64,000 nt of DNA from Lysobacter arenosi (lineage in GTDB: Bacteria; Pseudomonadota; Gammaproteobacteria; Xanthomonadales; Xanthomonadaceae), in contig NZ_CP071517.1 in assembly GCF_016613475.2 (NCBI RefSeq), forward strand, positions 186,001 to 250,000. The letters run 5' to 3'. Position numbers and translations under genes: made by a program. Each line of letters starts with the position of its first letter. Position 1 is the stretch's first letter. Shown here one piece after another: positions 28,436 through 36,473 of this stretch. The notes below the pieces were generated by a model. The model was not told where the DNA came from. It searched no databases and saw only the letters and a program-made list of their open reading frames with translations.

Positions 28436-28819
28436 TCAGCGGGCGGAATGCGTCTTTGCTTTGCTGCGCAACGACAGGCAGTAGCCGATTGTCACCAGTA
28501 TTCCCAGGATGACGGCGGCAGATCCTCCCGCTACTGCGACCTGCTTCGGGGCGAACACCCAGAGCGCGGCATAGATCAGTCCACTAAGTGCCATCGACCA
28601 GCCGCCGACGCGTGCGGCCTTGCGTGCCAATGCGTTGGGGACGAACTTCTTGGGCATCCGGTTGCCGAACCAGGCCACCATCAAGCCCGTGGCACACATG
28701 ACGATTCGCGTCACCGTGTCGGCTTCGATGTAGCCCAGCTTGCGCGCGTAACTCGAGGCCAGCGCGAGCACCACGATGCCGACACCCCAGGCGAGGTCTG
28801 AAACCAGCTCTTTGTTCAC
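28436..28819 (-). CDS. Small membrane protein, SdpI-like, paired with an ArsR-type regulator
   Basis: A 127-residue integral membrane protein with about four helices (residues 8-22, 36-50, 70-90, 95-115). The segment WFGNRMPKKFVPN followed by GGWSMALSGLI recalls the C-terminal half of SdpI immunity proteins (NxxPK...GG), but the protein is shorter. Its ATG overlaps the stop of the SdpR-like gene by four bases. In Bacillus subtilis, sdpRI form an autorepressor-immunity pair. The comparison is by pattern, and immunity function is not shown. Confidence 0.65.
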   Translation of the reverse strand: MNKELVSDLAWGVGIVVLALASSYARKLGYIEADTVTRIVMCATGLMVAWFGNRMPKKFVPNALARKAARVGGWSMALSGLIYAALWVFAPKQVAVAGGSAAVILGILVTIGYCLSLRSKAKTHSAR

Positions 28820-29112
28820 CGTGCCTTCTCCTTCCTGGCCTTCGGTTTCTCGGCGCCAACGCCGAAGGAATGAACGAAGCCGAGCAATGCTTCCTCCAGC
28901 ACCGACAGCTTCAGGTGGTAGATGACGGACTTCCCCGACTTCTCCGCGTGGACCAGGTCCGCCTCCTTCAACACAGCGAAGTGGGCAGACATCGTCGGCT
29001 TGGAGACGTCGAAGTGGTCGCTAAGCTCCCCCGCGGTCAGTGGGCCTTTCCGCAGAAGTTGCAGTACCTGCCGTCGGGTCGGGTCGGAAAGGGCTTTGAA
29101 CACCTGGCTCAT
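28816..29112 (-). CDS. ArsR/SmtB-family autorepressor, SdpR-like
   Basis: A 98-residue winged-helix repressor starting MSQVFKALSDPTRRQVLQLL. The recognition helix is GELSDHFDVSKPTMSAHFAV and the wing AEKSGKSVIYHL. There are no cysteines, so it is not a thiol-based metal sensor; the sequence resembles SdpR, which is switched by a membrane partner. An 18-bp palindrome ends six bases before the start codon and overlaps the probable promoter, so autorepression is likely. The next gene overlaps by ATGA. Confidence 0.85.
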   Translation of the reverse strand: MSQVFKALSDPTRRQVLQLLRKGPLTAGELSDHFDVSKPTMSAHFAVLKEADLVHAEKSGKSVIYHLKLSVLEEALLGFVHSFGVGAEKPKARKEKAR

Positions 29113-29147
29113 ATTGTGATAGTTAGCTAACTATCTAAATGTGTCAA
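29112..29147 (-). promoter_or_regulatory. Promoter of the SdpR-like operon, possibly leaderless
   Basis: A consensus -35 (TTGACA, 29147-29142) is followed after 17 bases by AACTAT (29124-29119), a weak -10. This places the expected transcription start at or within a base or two of the ATG at 29112. There is no Shine-Dalgarno sequence. The transcript would then be leaderless. Confidence 0.55.
29118..29135. promoter_or_regulatory. Palindromic operator of the SdpR-like repressor
   Basis: GATAGTTAGCTAACTATC is a perfect 18-bp AT-rich palindrome in GC-rich surroundings. It lies in the repressor's own upstream region and covers the probable -10 element. Size and symmetry suit a dimeric winged-helix repressor. 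Confidence 0.75.
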
Positions 29148-29391
29148 GATGCAAAACCTATCTGGGGAAGGGAAGGCAGCTCCCTTTGCCTTCTAGTACT
29201 GTCGGTCGATGAGCAACGCCCACCCATTCCACGCGCCGCCGCGCGACCTGGCGCTGATGCTGGGCTGGCGCCGCCTGGCGGTCGCCGCGCGTGCTCCCGG
29301 GCACTGAATCGGAATAACGATCCTTGGGTCGGTAACGCGAGCTCGCCAGTGGCGCACGATTGCATGGCATCGATCCCCAGCCACTAAAGCA

Positions 29392-29411
29392 GACCCGACC
29401 GAAGTCGGGTC
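29392..29411 (-). terminator. Terminator hairpin after the Ax21-like gene
   Basis: Eight-base-pair stem GACCCGAC/GTCGGGTC with a TTCG tetraloop on the minus strand. It lies 22 bases after the stop of the Ax21-like gene and is followed by TGCTTTAG. Confidence 0.7.
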
Positions 29412-29432
29412 CGCATGGCTCTGAAGGAAGCA

Positions 29433-29910
29433 CTAGAAACTGGCGCGCACACCCACGCGGTACTGGTTCCATGATTCGGCGAACTCCAGTTCTGCGACTA
29501 CGCCCCACGTCCGGCCCAACTTGACCTGAGTGCCGAGCGTGGCCGAGAACCCGCCTTCGAAGTCGCCGCCGCCGAGATACCCGGCCTTGGCCCAACCCTC
29601 GAGCCGATCGTCCATCGAGCCACGCAGGCCAAGGGCGAATCTGCTTGCGTTGGAGCTCTGGTCGCGCACGGTCACCGTGTAGGGCGTTGGATCACCGAAG
29701 AAGGGCCTGGTGGTGCGGCAGGTGGAAGCGGCTGCCGACTTCGATCGATCCACCGACATACGCGCCGTCGACTTCGGTGTCGTCGCCAAACTCTTCGTCG
29801 ATGTCGGCCCGATCGTAGCCGCCTTCGACGTAGCTGTAACTCATGCCCTGCGCGGGCGTGGCAAACGGTGCAACCGCAAGCAGCGCGGCTAACGCGAAAC
29901 GCTTCTTCAT
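29433..29910 (-). pseudogene. Ax21-family outer membrane protein, frameshifted
   Basis: The first frame (from 29910) gives a signal peptide and MSYSYVEGGYDRADI to GSIEVGSRFHL, which is the start of Ax21-type small barrels. It then stops. The second frame, starting about 29695, continues FGDPTPYTVTVRD to AGYLGG, TLGTQVKLGRTWGVVAELE and the aromatic end VGVRASF, as expected. Removing one base in CCCTTCTTCGG joins them into about 158 residues, some 30 shorter than typical Xanthomonas Ax21. It could be real decay or a base-calling error. The terminator downstream suggests a formerly functional gene. Confidence 0.7.
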
Positions 29911-30032
29911 GAAGTCCCCTGGTCCTTGTGGAGTTGTCCCCGCCGCGACACGCGGCGGGGCGAAGGTACCAGAAGCTGGAGCCCGGTCTTGGGGCAGGGC
30001 TTCCAGATCGCCACAATTCGGCGGCGCCCAGT

Positions 30033-30056
30033 GACCGCTTCCGACCCGAAGCGGTC
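30033..30056. repeat. Short hairpin sharing CGCTTCCGACCC with 31351-31378
   Basis: Perfect nine-base-pair stem GACCGCTTC/GAAGCGGTC around CGACCC. A related hairpin occurs 1.3 kb to the right with the same CGCTTCCGACCC core, so this is a small dispersed element of the accessory region. Confidence 0.55.
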
Positions 30057-30158
30057 GTCAAGCCAGTCTCCGGTGATCCTGGAATCGGAGCGCCTTGCCC
30101 GACTTGAAATGCCCCATGCCCGACGGCAGACTCGGCCCGGGGAAACCAGGGGGCAAGG

Positions 30159-31268
30159 ATGAAGCGGATCGCGTGGATTGCGGCGCTGGCGGCGTGCGTG
30201 GCAGCGCCAGCCTCGAGCGGGTCGTTTGATGCGAAGGACACCCTCAACCCGGGGGAAGGTATCCTGCTAACGAACATGACCTGCGGAGGCCCGGTGGGTG
30301 GCGTGCAGGTCTTTGCCGAAGGCACGTCGAGCGCTGGCTTCTTCGGCCCGCTGAAGGCGGATGGCAGCCTCCACTGCGCCGGTGGCTTCAGGACGATCCG
30401 ATTGAAGTCCGGTCGCTACTACGTGGGCCAGCTCTACAGCGCCACGGACAATAGCCCGGTGCCACCCGACAAGTCGCCGCACTTCAGCATCGAGGCAGGA
30501 AAGCTCAACTACGTTGGCGACCTCTATGCCGGCGGCCCGATCTCCGAGCCACTCGACGACGAAACACAGATGCGCGTGATGGGTCGCGTGCTGACCTTGC
30601 TCAACCACGAGCCGCAGATGCGCGAGCGTCTAGCCAAGCCCGAGCATGCATGGTTGGCAGGCTACGAGTTCGTCACAGACAAAAGCCTGGGCCCGATAGT
30701 ACCGATTGGCGCGATGCCATCGCCAAACTCGCGGCAGATGCAGGTGACCATGCAGATTGGCAAGCCGCGCTGGAAGCGCGGCGAAGACGGCCAGCCGATC
30801 GTCTGCAGGCGGCTGTTGCCGCTGCCCGAGGGTGCAACGCCGGTGCCCGGAGAGCCGCGTCCGTGCGACGGCGAGTTCATCACTCCGGCGCAACTCGTCG
30901 CCGAGGAGTACGGCGCCTCGGCCACGTTGCGTCGCGTTGAGGTCTTGGATGGGGATGACGGCGCCCTGACGCTTGCCGCAACCGCGACCCCGCCCGGACT
31001 GAAGAACACCGAGCGCCGCCAGCTGGAGGTACCCGCCGGGCAGTGGTGGGACGGGCGCCAGGGTAAGGTTGTCTGCTACGACAGCGCCACAACCGGCACC
31101 GTGAACATCACCGACGTGAGCGGAACGTGCCCGAAGAAGGCGATCTCGCCACGCGAGTACCTGCGGCGCAAACTTGGCAAGGAAGTTCGCTTTGTCAGCA
31201 GCGCCCGGGTAGGCCCCGATGGTGGCCTGCTGCGCATCGACTACGACATCGACGTACCCGTGCAATAG
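30159..31268 (+). CDS. Exported hypothetical protein
   Basis: A 369-residue secreted protein with a signal peptide ending at about residue 20 (VAAPASSG). The N-terminal half has a short beta-rich unit (GILLTNMTCGGPVGGVQVF, IRLKSGRYYVGQLY) like those in exported proteins of unknown function. The C-terminal half has two separate pairs of cysteines, in QPIVCRRLLP to RPCDGEF and GKVVCYDSATTG to SGTCPKK, probably disulfides. No domain is recognised. GC-rich codon use is normal for the genome. Confidence 0.75.
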   Translation: MKRIAWIAALAACVAAPASSGSFDAKDTLNPGEGILLTNMTCGGPVGGVQVFAEGTSSAGFFGPLKADGSLHCAGGFRTIRLKSGRYYVGQLYSATDNSPVPPDKSPHFSIEAGKLNYVGDLYAGGPISEPLDDETQMRVMGRVLTLLNHEPQMRERLAKPEHAWLAGYEFVTDKSLGPIVPIGAMPSPNSRQMQVTMQIGKPRWKRGEDGQPIVCRRLLPLPEGATPVPGEPRPCDGEFITPAQLVAEEYGASATLRRVEVLDGDDGALTLAATATPPGLKNTERRQLEVPAGQWWDGRQGKVVCYDSATTGTVNITDVSGTCPKKAISPREYLRRKLGKEVRFVSSARVGPDGGLLRIDYDIDVPVQ

Positions 31269-31350
31269 CGCGCGGAGGACATCTGAAGTTGAACGACGGC
31301 ATCTAGCCGGAACAGGCGTTGGGGAAGGGGCAGCCGGGAAGCTAGTGCTA

Positions 31351-31378
31351 ATGTCCGCTTCCGACCCAATGCGGACAT
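31351..31378. repeat. Short hairpin sharing CGCTTCCGACCC with 30033-30056
   Basis: Eight-base-pair stem ATGTCCGC/GCGGACAT with a twelve-base loop containing TTCCGACCC. It lies ten bases before the next gene's start. Confidence 0.5.
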
Positions 31379-31388
31379 TCAAGGCCAG

Positions 31389-31769
31389 ATGAACTTTCGT
31401 AAGGCGGTACTGACTGTAGTCCCAGCGCTCGCCGCGCTGGCCAACTTGTTCGGCAACATTGCTTTCATGGGCACTTTCATTGCTTGTGCCGATTCGCTTA
31501 CTCCGTGCACTCCAAGCAAAGATCAGATCGTGCTGTCCAGCATTCTTGCGTTTCCGATCTCGCTGTTGCCCGTCAGCCTTGGGTACTTGGGTCTTCTAAT
31601 CAACGCCGCTCTCTGGGCCGGCGGAGCATACGTCGTTCTCGGGCTGGTGCTCCGTAAAGCCGAAGCTGCCTACTGGCCGAAGCACGTTCGGAAACTCGAC
31701 ACGAGGCCGAACAAGCGGGCATCCGCTACATGCCCGTCCACACCGCGTCTAACGGCGCGCGTGTCCTGA
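31389..31769 (+). CDS. Small integral membrane protein, hypothetical
   Basis: A 126-residue protein with three hydrophobic helices (residues 7-30, 50-68, 72-90), then a basic tail. Two cysteines in the loop IACADSLTPCTPS could pair. The end (CPSTPRLTARVS) differs in composition from the rest and may be a replaced tail. No family is recognised. No good ribosome binding site. Confidence 0.55.
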   Translation: MNFRKAVLTVVPALAALANLFGNIAFMGTFIACADSLTPCTPSKDQIVLSSILAFPISLLPVSLGYLGLLINAALWAGGAYVVLGLVLRKAEAAYWPKHVRKLDTRPNKRASATCPSTPRLTARVS

Positions 31770-31825
31770 TGGATCTGGCCGCTTAACTAGCCCCGCTAGT
31801 CGCCAAATCCAAAGACATTCGTCTC

Positions 31826-32236
31826 GTGAAACTCAATGGCTTGCCCTTCCGCAAGCCCGTTGTACTCAATCGCCGGACCGGGCTCAAGGCCGCGGAGTAC
31901 TGTGGCGTCGCCCTGTCCACCTTCCGCGATGGCTACCGTTCGCTAGGGATCGCTCCGCGCAGATTCCTTGGCAAGAAGCTTTACTCGCGTGCCGATCTCT
32001 TTGCAGCGATCGACAGATCGCCGGCTTGGGAAGCCAGTCGCCGACCGCCGGCCAGCGATTCCGGCCTGCTGGCCAACCTAAGACCAGTTCGGCAACGTCC
32101 CTACAAGCCACGAAAAAGCACGTCGCAGCCTGTGGCCGAGCTGATGCAGGCGGATTCCACGTTGGCCCGCCGCTTAGGTGGAGAGCGACTGAGACCGTAC
32201 AAACCCCGCAAAAGGAAGGATCCCACCAATCCCTAA
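31826..32236 (+). CDS. Excisionase-like helix-turn-helix protein
   Basis: A 136-residue basic protein from a GTG start. Residues 19-62 look like the winged HTH of excisionase/MerR-like proteins: GLKAAEYCGVALSTFRDGYR, then RFLGKKLYSRADLFAAI. The second half has a repeated RPYKPRK motif (twice), a lysine-rich tail suited to nucleic acid contact. It lies about 1 kb from an integrase remnant, so it may be left from a mobile element. Confidence 0.6.
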   Translation: MKLNGLPFRKPVVLNRRTGLKAAEYCGVALSTFRDGYRSLGIAPRRFLGKKLYSRADLFAAIDRSPAWEASRRPPASDSGLLANLRPVRQRPYKPRKSTSQPVAELMQADSTLARRLGGERLRPYKPRKRKDPTNP

Positions 32237-32307
32237 GGATTGGTGCGGTTAGCTTGCCCAAGGGAAGCTGGAGCGAAGTAGCTTCGTCCAAAAATGGGAA
32301 ACGACGC

Positions 32308-32874
32308 CTACGATCTCTTGCGTCGAAAAGAGTCTCTGTACGATACGTACAGCTCGCGCTCAAACGCTACGCGTTGATCCCAGTCTTTCGGCAGGTCCGG
32401 AAAGCGAGGCAGGGCGCTTATAAGGTCTTCCACAGCATTCGTTGCGATATTCGCCCAGCTAGCATCGTGGGGCTTATAGCTGAGGTCGGAGAGGATGAAC
32501 ACTCCTTGCTCGGCTTCCAATGAATATCGCAGATGGACTTGATGCCTTCCAAGTAGCGCCTTAACGCGCTCGAAGATCGGGGATGCGCTCGATTGATGAG
32601 CCAGATCTGCCAGGTCGTCAATCTTGTGTCCTTGGCCGTTGCGGAAGCCCCTTAGCATCTCTGCCGCTGGGGGCGGATTCGAGGCAGCGCATATGTGCGC
32701 TTTGAGCGCGCATTCTGCGGCCATGAGCAGGTCTGTGAAGCACTTGAACTTCCACGCCGAGTGCTCCATGACGTTGCAGGTCATCAAATAGCGATCGAAG
32801 AACTGCTTGGCGTCCAAGGCGTAGTAGGCGCCTAAGCGCAAATGGACCGTTAGTTGGAGTGGCTGATCATTCAT
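32308..32874 (-). CDS. HEPN-like hypothetical protein
   Basis: A 188-residue helical protein. LLMAAECALKAHICAA followed by RNGQGHKIDDLADLA resembles the core of HEPN proteins (an AExxLKA helix, then GHxL). RNGQGH fits the Rx4-6H pattern of HEPN ribonucleases, though its position here differs from the classic last helix. Such proteins include toxins and defence RNases. Its ATG overlaps the stop of an integrase remnant (ATGA), so it was once cotranscribed with the integrase. No obvious antitoxin partner follows. HEPN assignment is tentative. Confidence 0.6.
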   Translation of the reverse strand: MNDQPLQLTVHLRLGAYYALDAKQFFDRYLMTCNVMEHSAWKFKCFTDLLMAAECALKAHICAASNPPPAAEMLRGFRNGQGHKIDDLADLAHQSSASPIFERVKALLGRHQVHLRYSLEAEQGVFILSDLSYKPHDASWANIATNAVEDLISALPRFPDLPKDWDQRVAFERELYVSYRDSFRRKRS

Positions 32875-33101
32875 GGCGGGGAATCGTAGCGCGCATACAC
32901 TCGCCGCACGTACCTCCCACGACCGTCTCCGTGCCCCAGGTCCATCGAGGTCTGTGCCTCGGCCTCTCCCTTGCTGAAGCCATCCGCCTGATACAGGTCC
33001 AACAGGTCGCAGGCGTAGGCGTATCGCAAGGCGTGTGCCTGCAGGCCTAATTGCTCCGTAATGTGCCGATTGACCGTGTTTCGATACCAGTCATCGCGGC
33101 C
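32871..33101 (-). pseudogene. Tyrosine recombinase/integrase, C-terminal remnant
   Basis: A 76-codon open stretch with no start codon. It ends like a phage integrase: AHALRYAYACDLLDLYQ (HxLR), GHGDGRGRYVRRVYAR (the second His, with a candidate catalytic Tyr). In-frame stop at 33102-33104 cuts off the rest, and nothing upstream encodes the N-terminal part. Its stop overlaps the HEPN-like start by ATGA, so the fragment is the true old end of the integrase. Confidence 0.75.
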
Positions 33102-33361
33102 TCAAACTCCGCTTGTCGTCACGCGGCGATGGCACGGCCCCTTGCTGCATATTCAGGTTCCCCACGTCAAAGCCAGCCATCGCGTGGCTGAAATTCGGAC
33201 CCTGAGTGCACGGAAAGCTTAGGGGGAGGCGGGCGTTCCAGTCTTAAGGGCCAGACGACCCGAACCAGGCGCGTTCATTCACGGGCTTCACCCTCACGTC
33301 ATTCGCGTCGCGATCTGCTCCAGTAGCGGGGATAACCCGAACATGCCGAGCCGCAACTGCG

Positions 33362-34090
33362 ATGGGTCCTATGATTGCCGGTCTTTCCGTTTTCACCGCC
33401 GCGGCGATCGCGCTGGGAAGCGGTATCGTGTGGAATCGCTACTTGCGAGAACCCCAGCAGCATCTGGAACCGATGCCGGCGCATCTGGTGGTGCTGGACA
33501 CGCCTGCCGGTCGGGCGCTGCTGGCTGGCAGCGACGCCGTGGCTGACTTCGATGAGTTGCGCGCACACTTTGTTCCGCAATCCCGGCGCGCATACTGCGG
33601 CGTTGCCAGCGCGCTGACCACACTCAATGCCGGAGGCGCGCGGCTCGATGAAGCGGCGCTATTCTCCCATCCCAACGTGGATTCGCATCCGTTGAAGGTG
33701 AGCTTCACCGGGATGTCGCTGAGGCAACTGGGCACGCTAATGCGCGCGCACGGAGCGCGTGTCGATATCGTGCATGCCTCCGACGCGAACCTGGACGACT
33801 TCCGCCGGGTGGTTCGTCAGAACCTCGCGCGCGAAGGCGATTTCCTGATCCTCAACTATGAGCGCGAACTCCTCGGCCAACCGCCCATGGGCCACATCTC
33901 TCCCGTCGCTGCGTACCACGCAGACAGCGATCGGCTACTCGTGCTCGACGTCGCGGCGCATAGGTACCCTCCGACTTGGGTCCCCCTGGAGGGCATGTGG
34001 AATGCGATGAGGGCACCTCTCAACGCTGGCACCACGCGCACGCGCGGCTTCTTGGCTGTGCACGACAACGCACCGAACCACTCAGAGTGA
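33362..34090 (+). CDS. Phytochelatin synthase-like protein (peptidase family C83)
   Basis: A 242-residue protein with a short N-terminal hydrophobic anchor (residues 5-23). The Cys-His-Asp triad is C79 in SRRAYCGVASALTTLNAGG, H178 in GHISPVAAYHADSD and D196 in LVLDVAAHRYPPTWV. This is the half-molecule arrangement of cyanobacterial (Nostoc) enzymes that cleave glutathione to gamma-EC, with only weak phytochelatin synthesis. Likely exported or anchored in the periplasm. It sits alone in an accessory region. Confidence 0.88.
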   Translation: MGPMIAGLSVFTAAAIALGSGIVWNRYLREPQQHLEPMPAHLVVLDTPAGRALLAGSDAVADFDELRAHFVPQSRRAYCGVASALTTLNAGGARLDEAALFSHPNVDSHPLKVSFTGMSLRQLGTLMRAHGARVDIVHASDANLDDFRRVVRQNLAREGDFLILNYERELLGQPPMGHISPVAAYHADSDRLLVLDVAAHRYPPTWVPLEGMWNAMRAPLNAGTTRTRGFLAVHDNAPNHSE

Positions 34091-34213
34091 AGGGGGCACT
34101 GCGGCCCCTAAGCATTCAATGGAGGAGGCGCGAACGGAAGCGTCTGGTCGAAAGCGGTCGTTGGTCATCCACCGGTCGACCGCATTCCCCACCGAATCCC
34201 GAAAAGTGCCCGT

Positions 34214-35381
34214 TTACGCCGAATGCGGTAGTGGAGCGGCAGGTGTTGTCGACACCGAATGCCGCGGAAGGTCAATCGTAAAAACGCAACCCGAACCTGG
34301 GACGTTTCGCACACTGAGAATGCCCCCGTTAGCCTCGATGCTCCGCCGGGAGATCGACAGGCCCAATCCCAGACCGCTTCGGTCTTCAGCCCCTTGAGTG
34401 AAAGCCTCAAACATCTTCTCCGCGTCGCCTGGTGGGAGACCTCCGCATTGGTCCTCGACGTCGATCAAGACGCGATCAGCCATCGCATATGCATTGAGGC
34501 TGACTTCGCTATGGGGGTGCGAAAACCTTGAAGGCGTTCTGGAGGAGATTTCCGGCCGCTGCCAGGATCAGGTCCCGATCCACATCGAGCGCCAACAACG
34601 GATCGACGTTGGAAACATTCAACTTGCAGCCTCTTACGTCTGCTTCAAGCGATGCAGATAGCTTCAGCTCGGCGAGGAAGTCGCCAACGGAGAAGAGCCG
34701 ATTCTGCAATGGCATGCCCGCTGTCATTCGGACCTCTGCCAATGAACGATCGATTAGATTGCTCAAGCCAACCAGGGCCCGGTCGAGCACGACACCCGTT
34801 GCGCCACCTAAGCCAACACTGCCGCCCTTTATGACGGAAAGTGCCAGGGTGGCTGTACACAGCTGATTGCGCAGTTCGTGGGCAAAGAATCCAAGTCTCT
34901 CGTTGAGCGCGAGAGCCTGCTTATCGGCGACGATAAAGTCGCGCTGATAGCCGAATTCGGTAACGGCGTTCGCGATGGCATTGTCCAGGCAACGGTTGAG
35001 TGTCCTGAACTCATCAATGCTGATTGCCGCATCCTGTTCGAATGCCAGGTCGGTGATTGCCTGGCATAGGTCGCCGTAGTCGTGGACTACTTCTTCGATA
35101 GTGAACCCTTGTTGCATCAACTCCTTGCCGTGCTGTGCTGCCGATTCGCCAATCTCCGACAGCGCTGGCTTTCCACCGCCGGAGCGACCAGAAACTTTCC
35201 GACTCCGCATCGGATCCGAGGTCATCTCTAACGCGAGTGTCCTTATGACCTGATCGAGGAACACGGTGATCCCGTGTTCTAACTCTTTCCCGGCGGTACC
35301 GGCCGGCGCCCGTTCGGCTACCTTCACCCTGCAGCGAGCTATCAACTGGTCTCGATTCGCGGTGAGGAACTGGTGCATCAT
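34214..35381 (-). pseudogene. Sensor histidine kinase, frameshifted before the ATPase N-box end
   Basis: Residues 1-155 form an RsbRD_N-like sensor domain; the H-box is LGFFAHELRNQL with the phosphorylated His, and the N-box is AAAGNLLQNAFK. Then the frame stops at VFAPP. The second frame continues HPHSEVSLNAYAMADRVLID, the G-box GLGLGLSIS and VFTIDLP, the normal end. Dropping one G from AAGG at about 34530 restores one protein of about 388 residues. A probable indel error or a decayed gene. Confidence 0.75.
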
Positions 35382-35783
35382 CCCGCCACTGTACTCTTGG
35401 GACTGATCGCGCGGCGTCGAGAGACCGCATCGGGCAGCAACCAGCGCGCCCTAACCCGCTGAGGCTTCGCCGTTCTCGCGCTGCTGGAGAATCTTGGGCA
35501 CCTGCGCGTCGGATACCACTGAGCGGTCCGGCGGAATCCGCATTCAGCCAGACGGGTGGGTCCGCTTCTCATGCGATGCCGACTGATTAATTTTTCGTTC
35601 ACCGGCGCCAGAGTCGACTGTCCGCTTCGGCCTGAGCAGCTACAAAGAGATTGGATGGTGATGCCGCAGCCTTCGGCTTCCCAAAGGGTTCCTGAGCGTC
35701 ACCGCTGGCCTACAGTGCGCGACCAAGCCACCATGGGCTTGGTGGGTAGCAGAAGGCCACGGCTTGCCAGGCACAAAGCCGGC
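35382..35783. other. Intergenic region without a recognised gene
   Basis: Several short frames but none with a ribosome binding site and protein-like composition. The stretch TGTCCGCTTCGG near 35616 echoes the core of the hairpins at 30033 and 31351. Confidence 0.45.
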
Positions 35784-35975
35784 TCACTGCTTCAGGGCAT
35801 TTATCAGGTCAGTGCGGATCGCGATCGGATCGATCTGCACTCCTAAGACTGTCAGGCACGACTCGCAACAGAACGCGATGGTCTTCCATTGCTTACCCAT
35901 GGGGACGCTGGCTTGGATGATGCTGATCTTGGCCGTGAGTACCGGCTGTTCACACTTCGGACACTTGCCGTGCAT
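35784..35975 (-). CDS. Small zinc-ribbon protein
   Basis: A 63-residue protein with two CxxC knuckles, CPKCEQP near the start and CESCLTVLG in the middle (with an extra preceding Cys), separated by a beta-rich segment. This is a small conserved zinc-ribbon family in proteobacteria; the end IDPIAIRTDLINAL is typical. Function unknown. Confidence 0.7.
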   Translation of the reverse strand: MHGKCPKCEQPVLTAKISIIQASVPMGKQWKTIAFCCESCLTVLGVQIDPIAIRTDLINALKQ

Positions 35976-36161
35976 TGCACTCTCCTCGAGGGCCTCGGGA
36001 CCATGCTACGCCTGAGTTGTCTCGTGCCGCGCCGAGCTTGTTCTGGAGCTTCACATCGCCGAAGAGGTCCCAGGGGCATAGTCCAAATCGCGAGGCCGGG
36101 TGCGCGGGTGCGGCCATTCAGAGCCATTTTCTGCCGCGGATCTGAAAATCGGGGATGGAAC

Positions 36162-36395
36162 GTGCAAAACGAAGTGTTGTTGGACGGGGACAGCTTGTTC
36201 GTGAAGGTGATTGACGGGCGCAGGCACGTGATCAGAATCGGCGCAGCAGTGGGTACGGTTGCGTTTACCGGCCCGGAGTACTTCTATGACCTTGAGTCGA
36301 AGTACTCCGCTTCTGAGCTAAGGTGGATGGAGAACAGGTTCCTGGCGCACAAGAAGCGAATGATGCTGGAACTTGCGGGCGCTGCGGCGCGTTGA
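36162..36395 (+). CDS. Hypothetical protein, 77 residues
   Basis: Starts at a GTG behind GGGGATGGAAC. It encodes a compact protein, VLLDGDSLFVKVIDGRRHVI to FTGPEYFYDLESKYSASEL, then a basic helix. No known domain. The frame is open for 270 bases upstream, but that part does not read like protein. Confidence 0.55.
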   Translation: MQNEVLLDGDSLFVKVIDGRRHVIRIGAAVGTVAFTGPEYFYDLESKYSASELRWMENRFLAHKKRMMLELAGAAAR

Positions 36396-36473
36396 TTCAG
36401 GCTCCTCACGGGTCTGTCATGGCGGCACGCCTAGGTTGAAAGGCGTGATTCTCACGCATAGGTTTGACACGAC

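Larger units (their letters stand above)
29113..29432. other. Intergenic region
   Basis: Holds the SdpR-type promoter and operator at its left end and a terminator at its right end. In between, a 32-codon frame (29208-29306) starts MSNAHPFHAPPRDLALML and has GC-rich third positions, but no ribosome binding site. It may be the leftover start of a lost gene. Confidence 0.5.
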
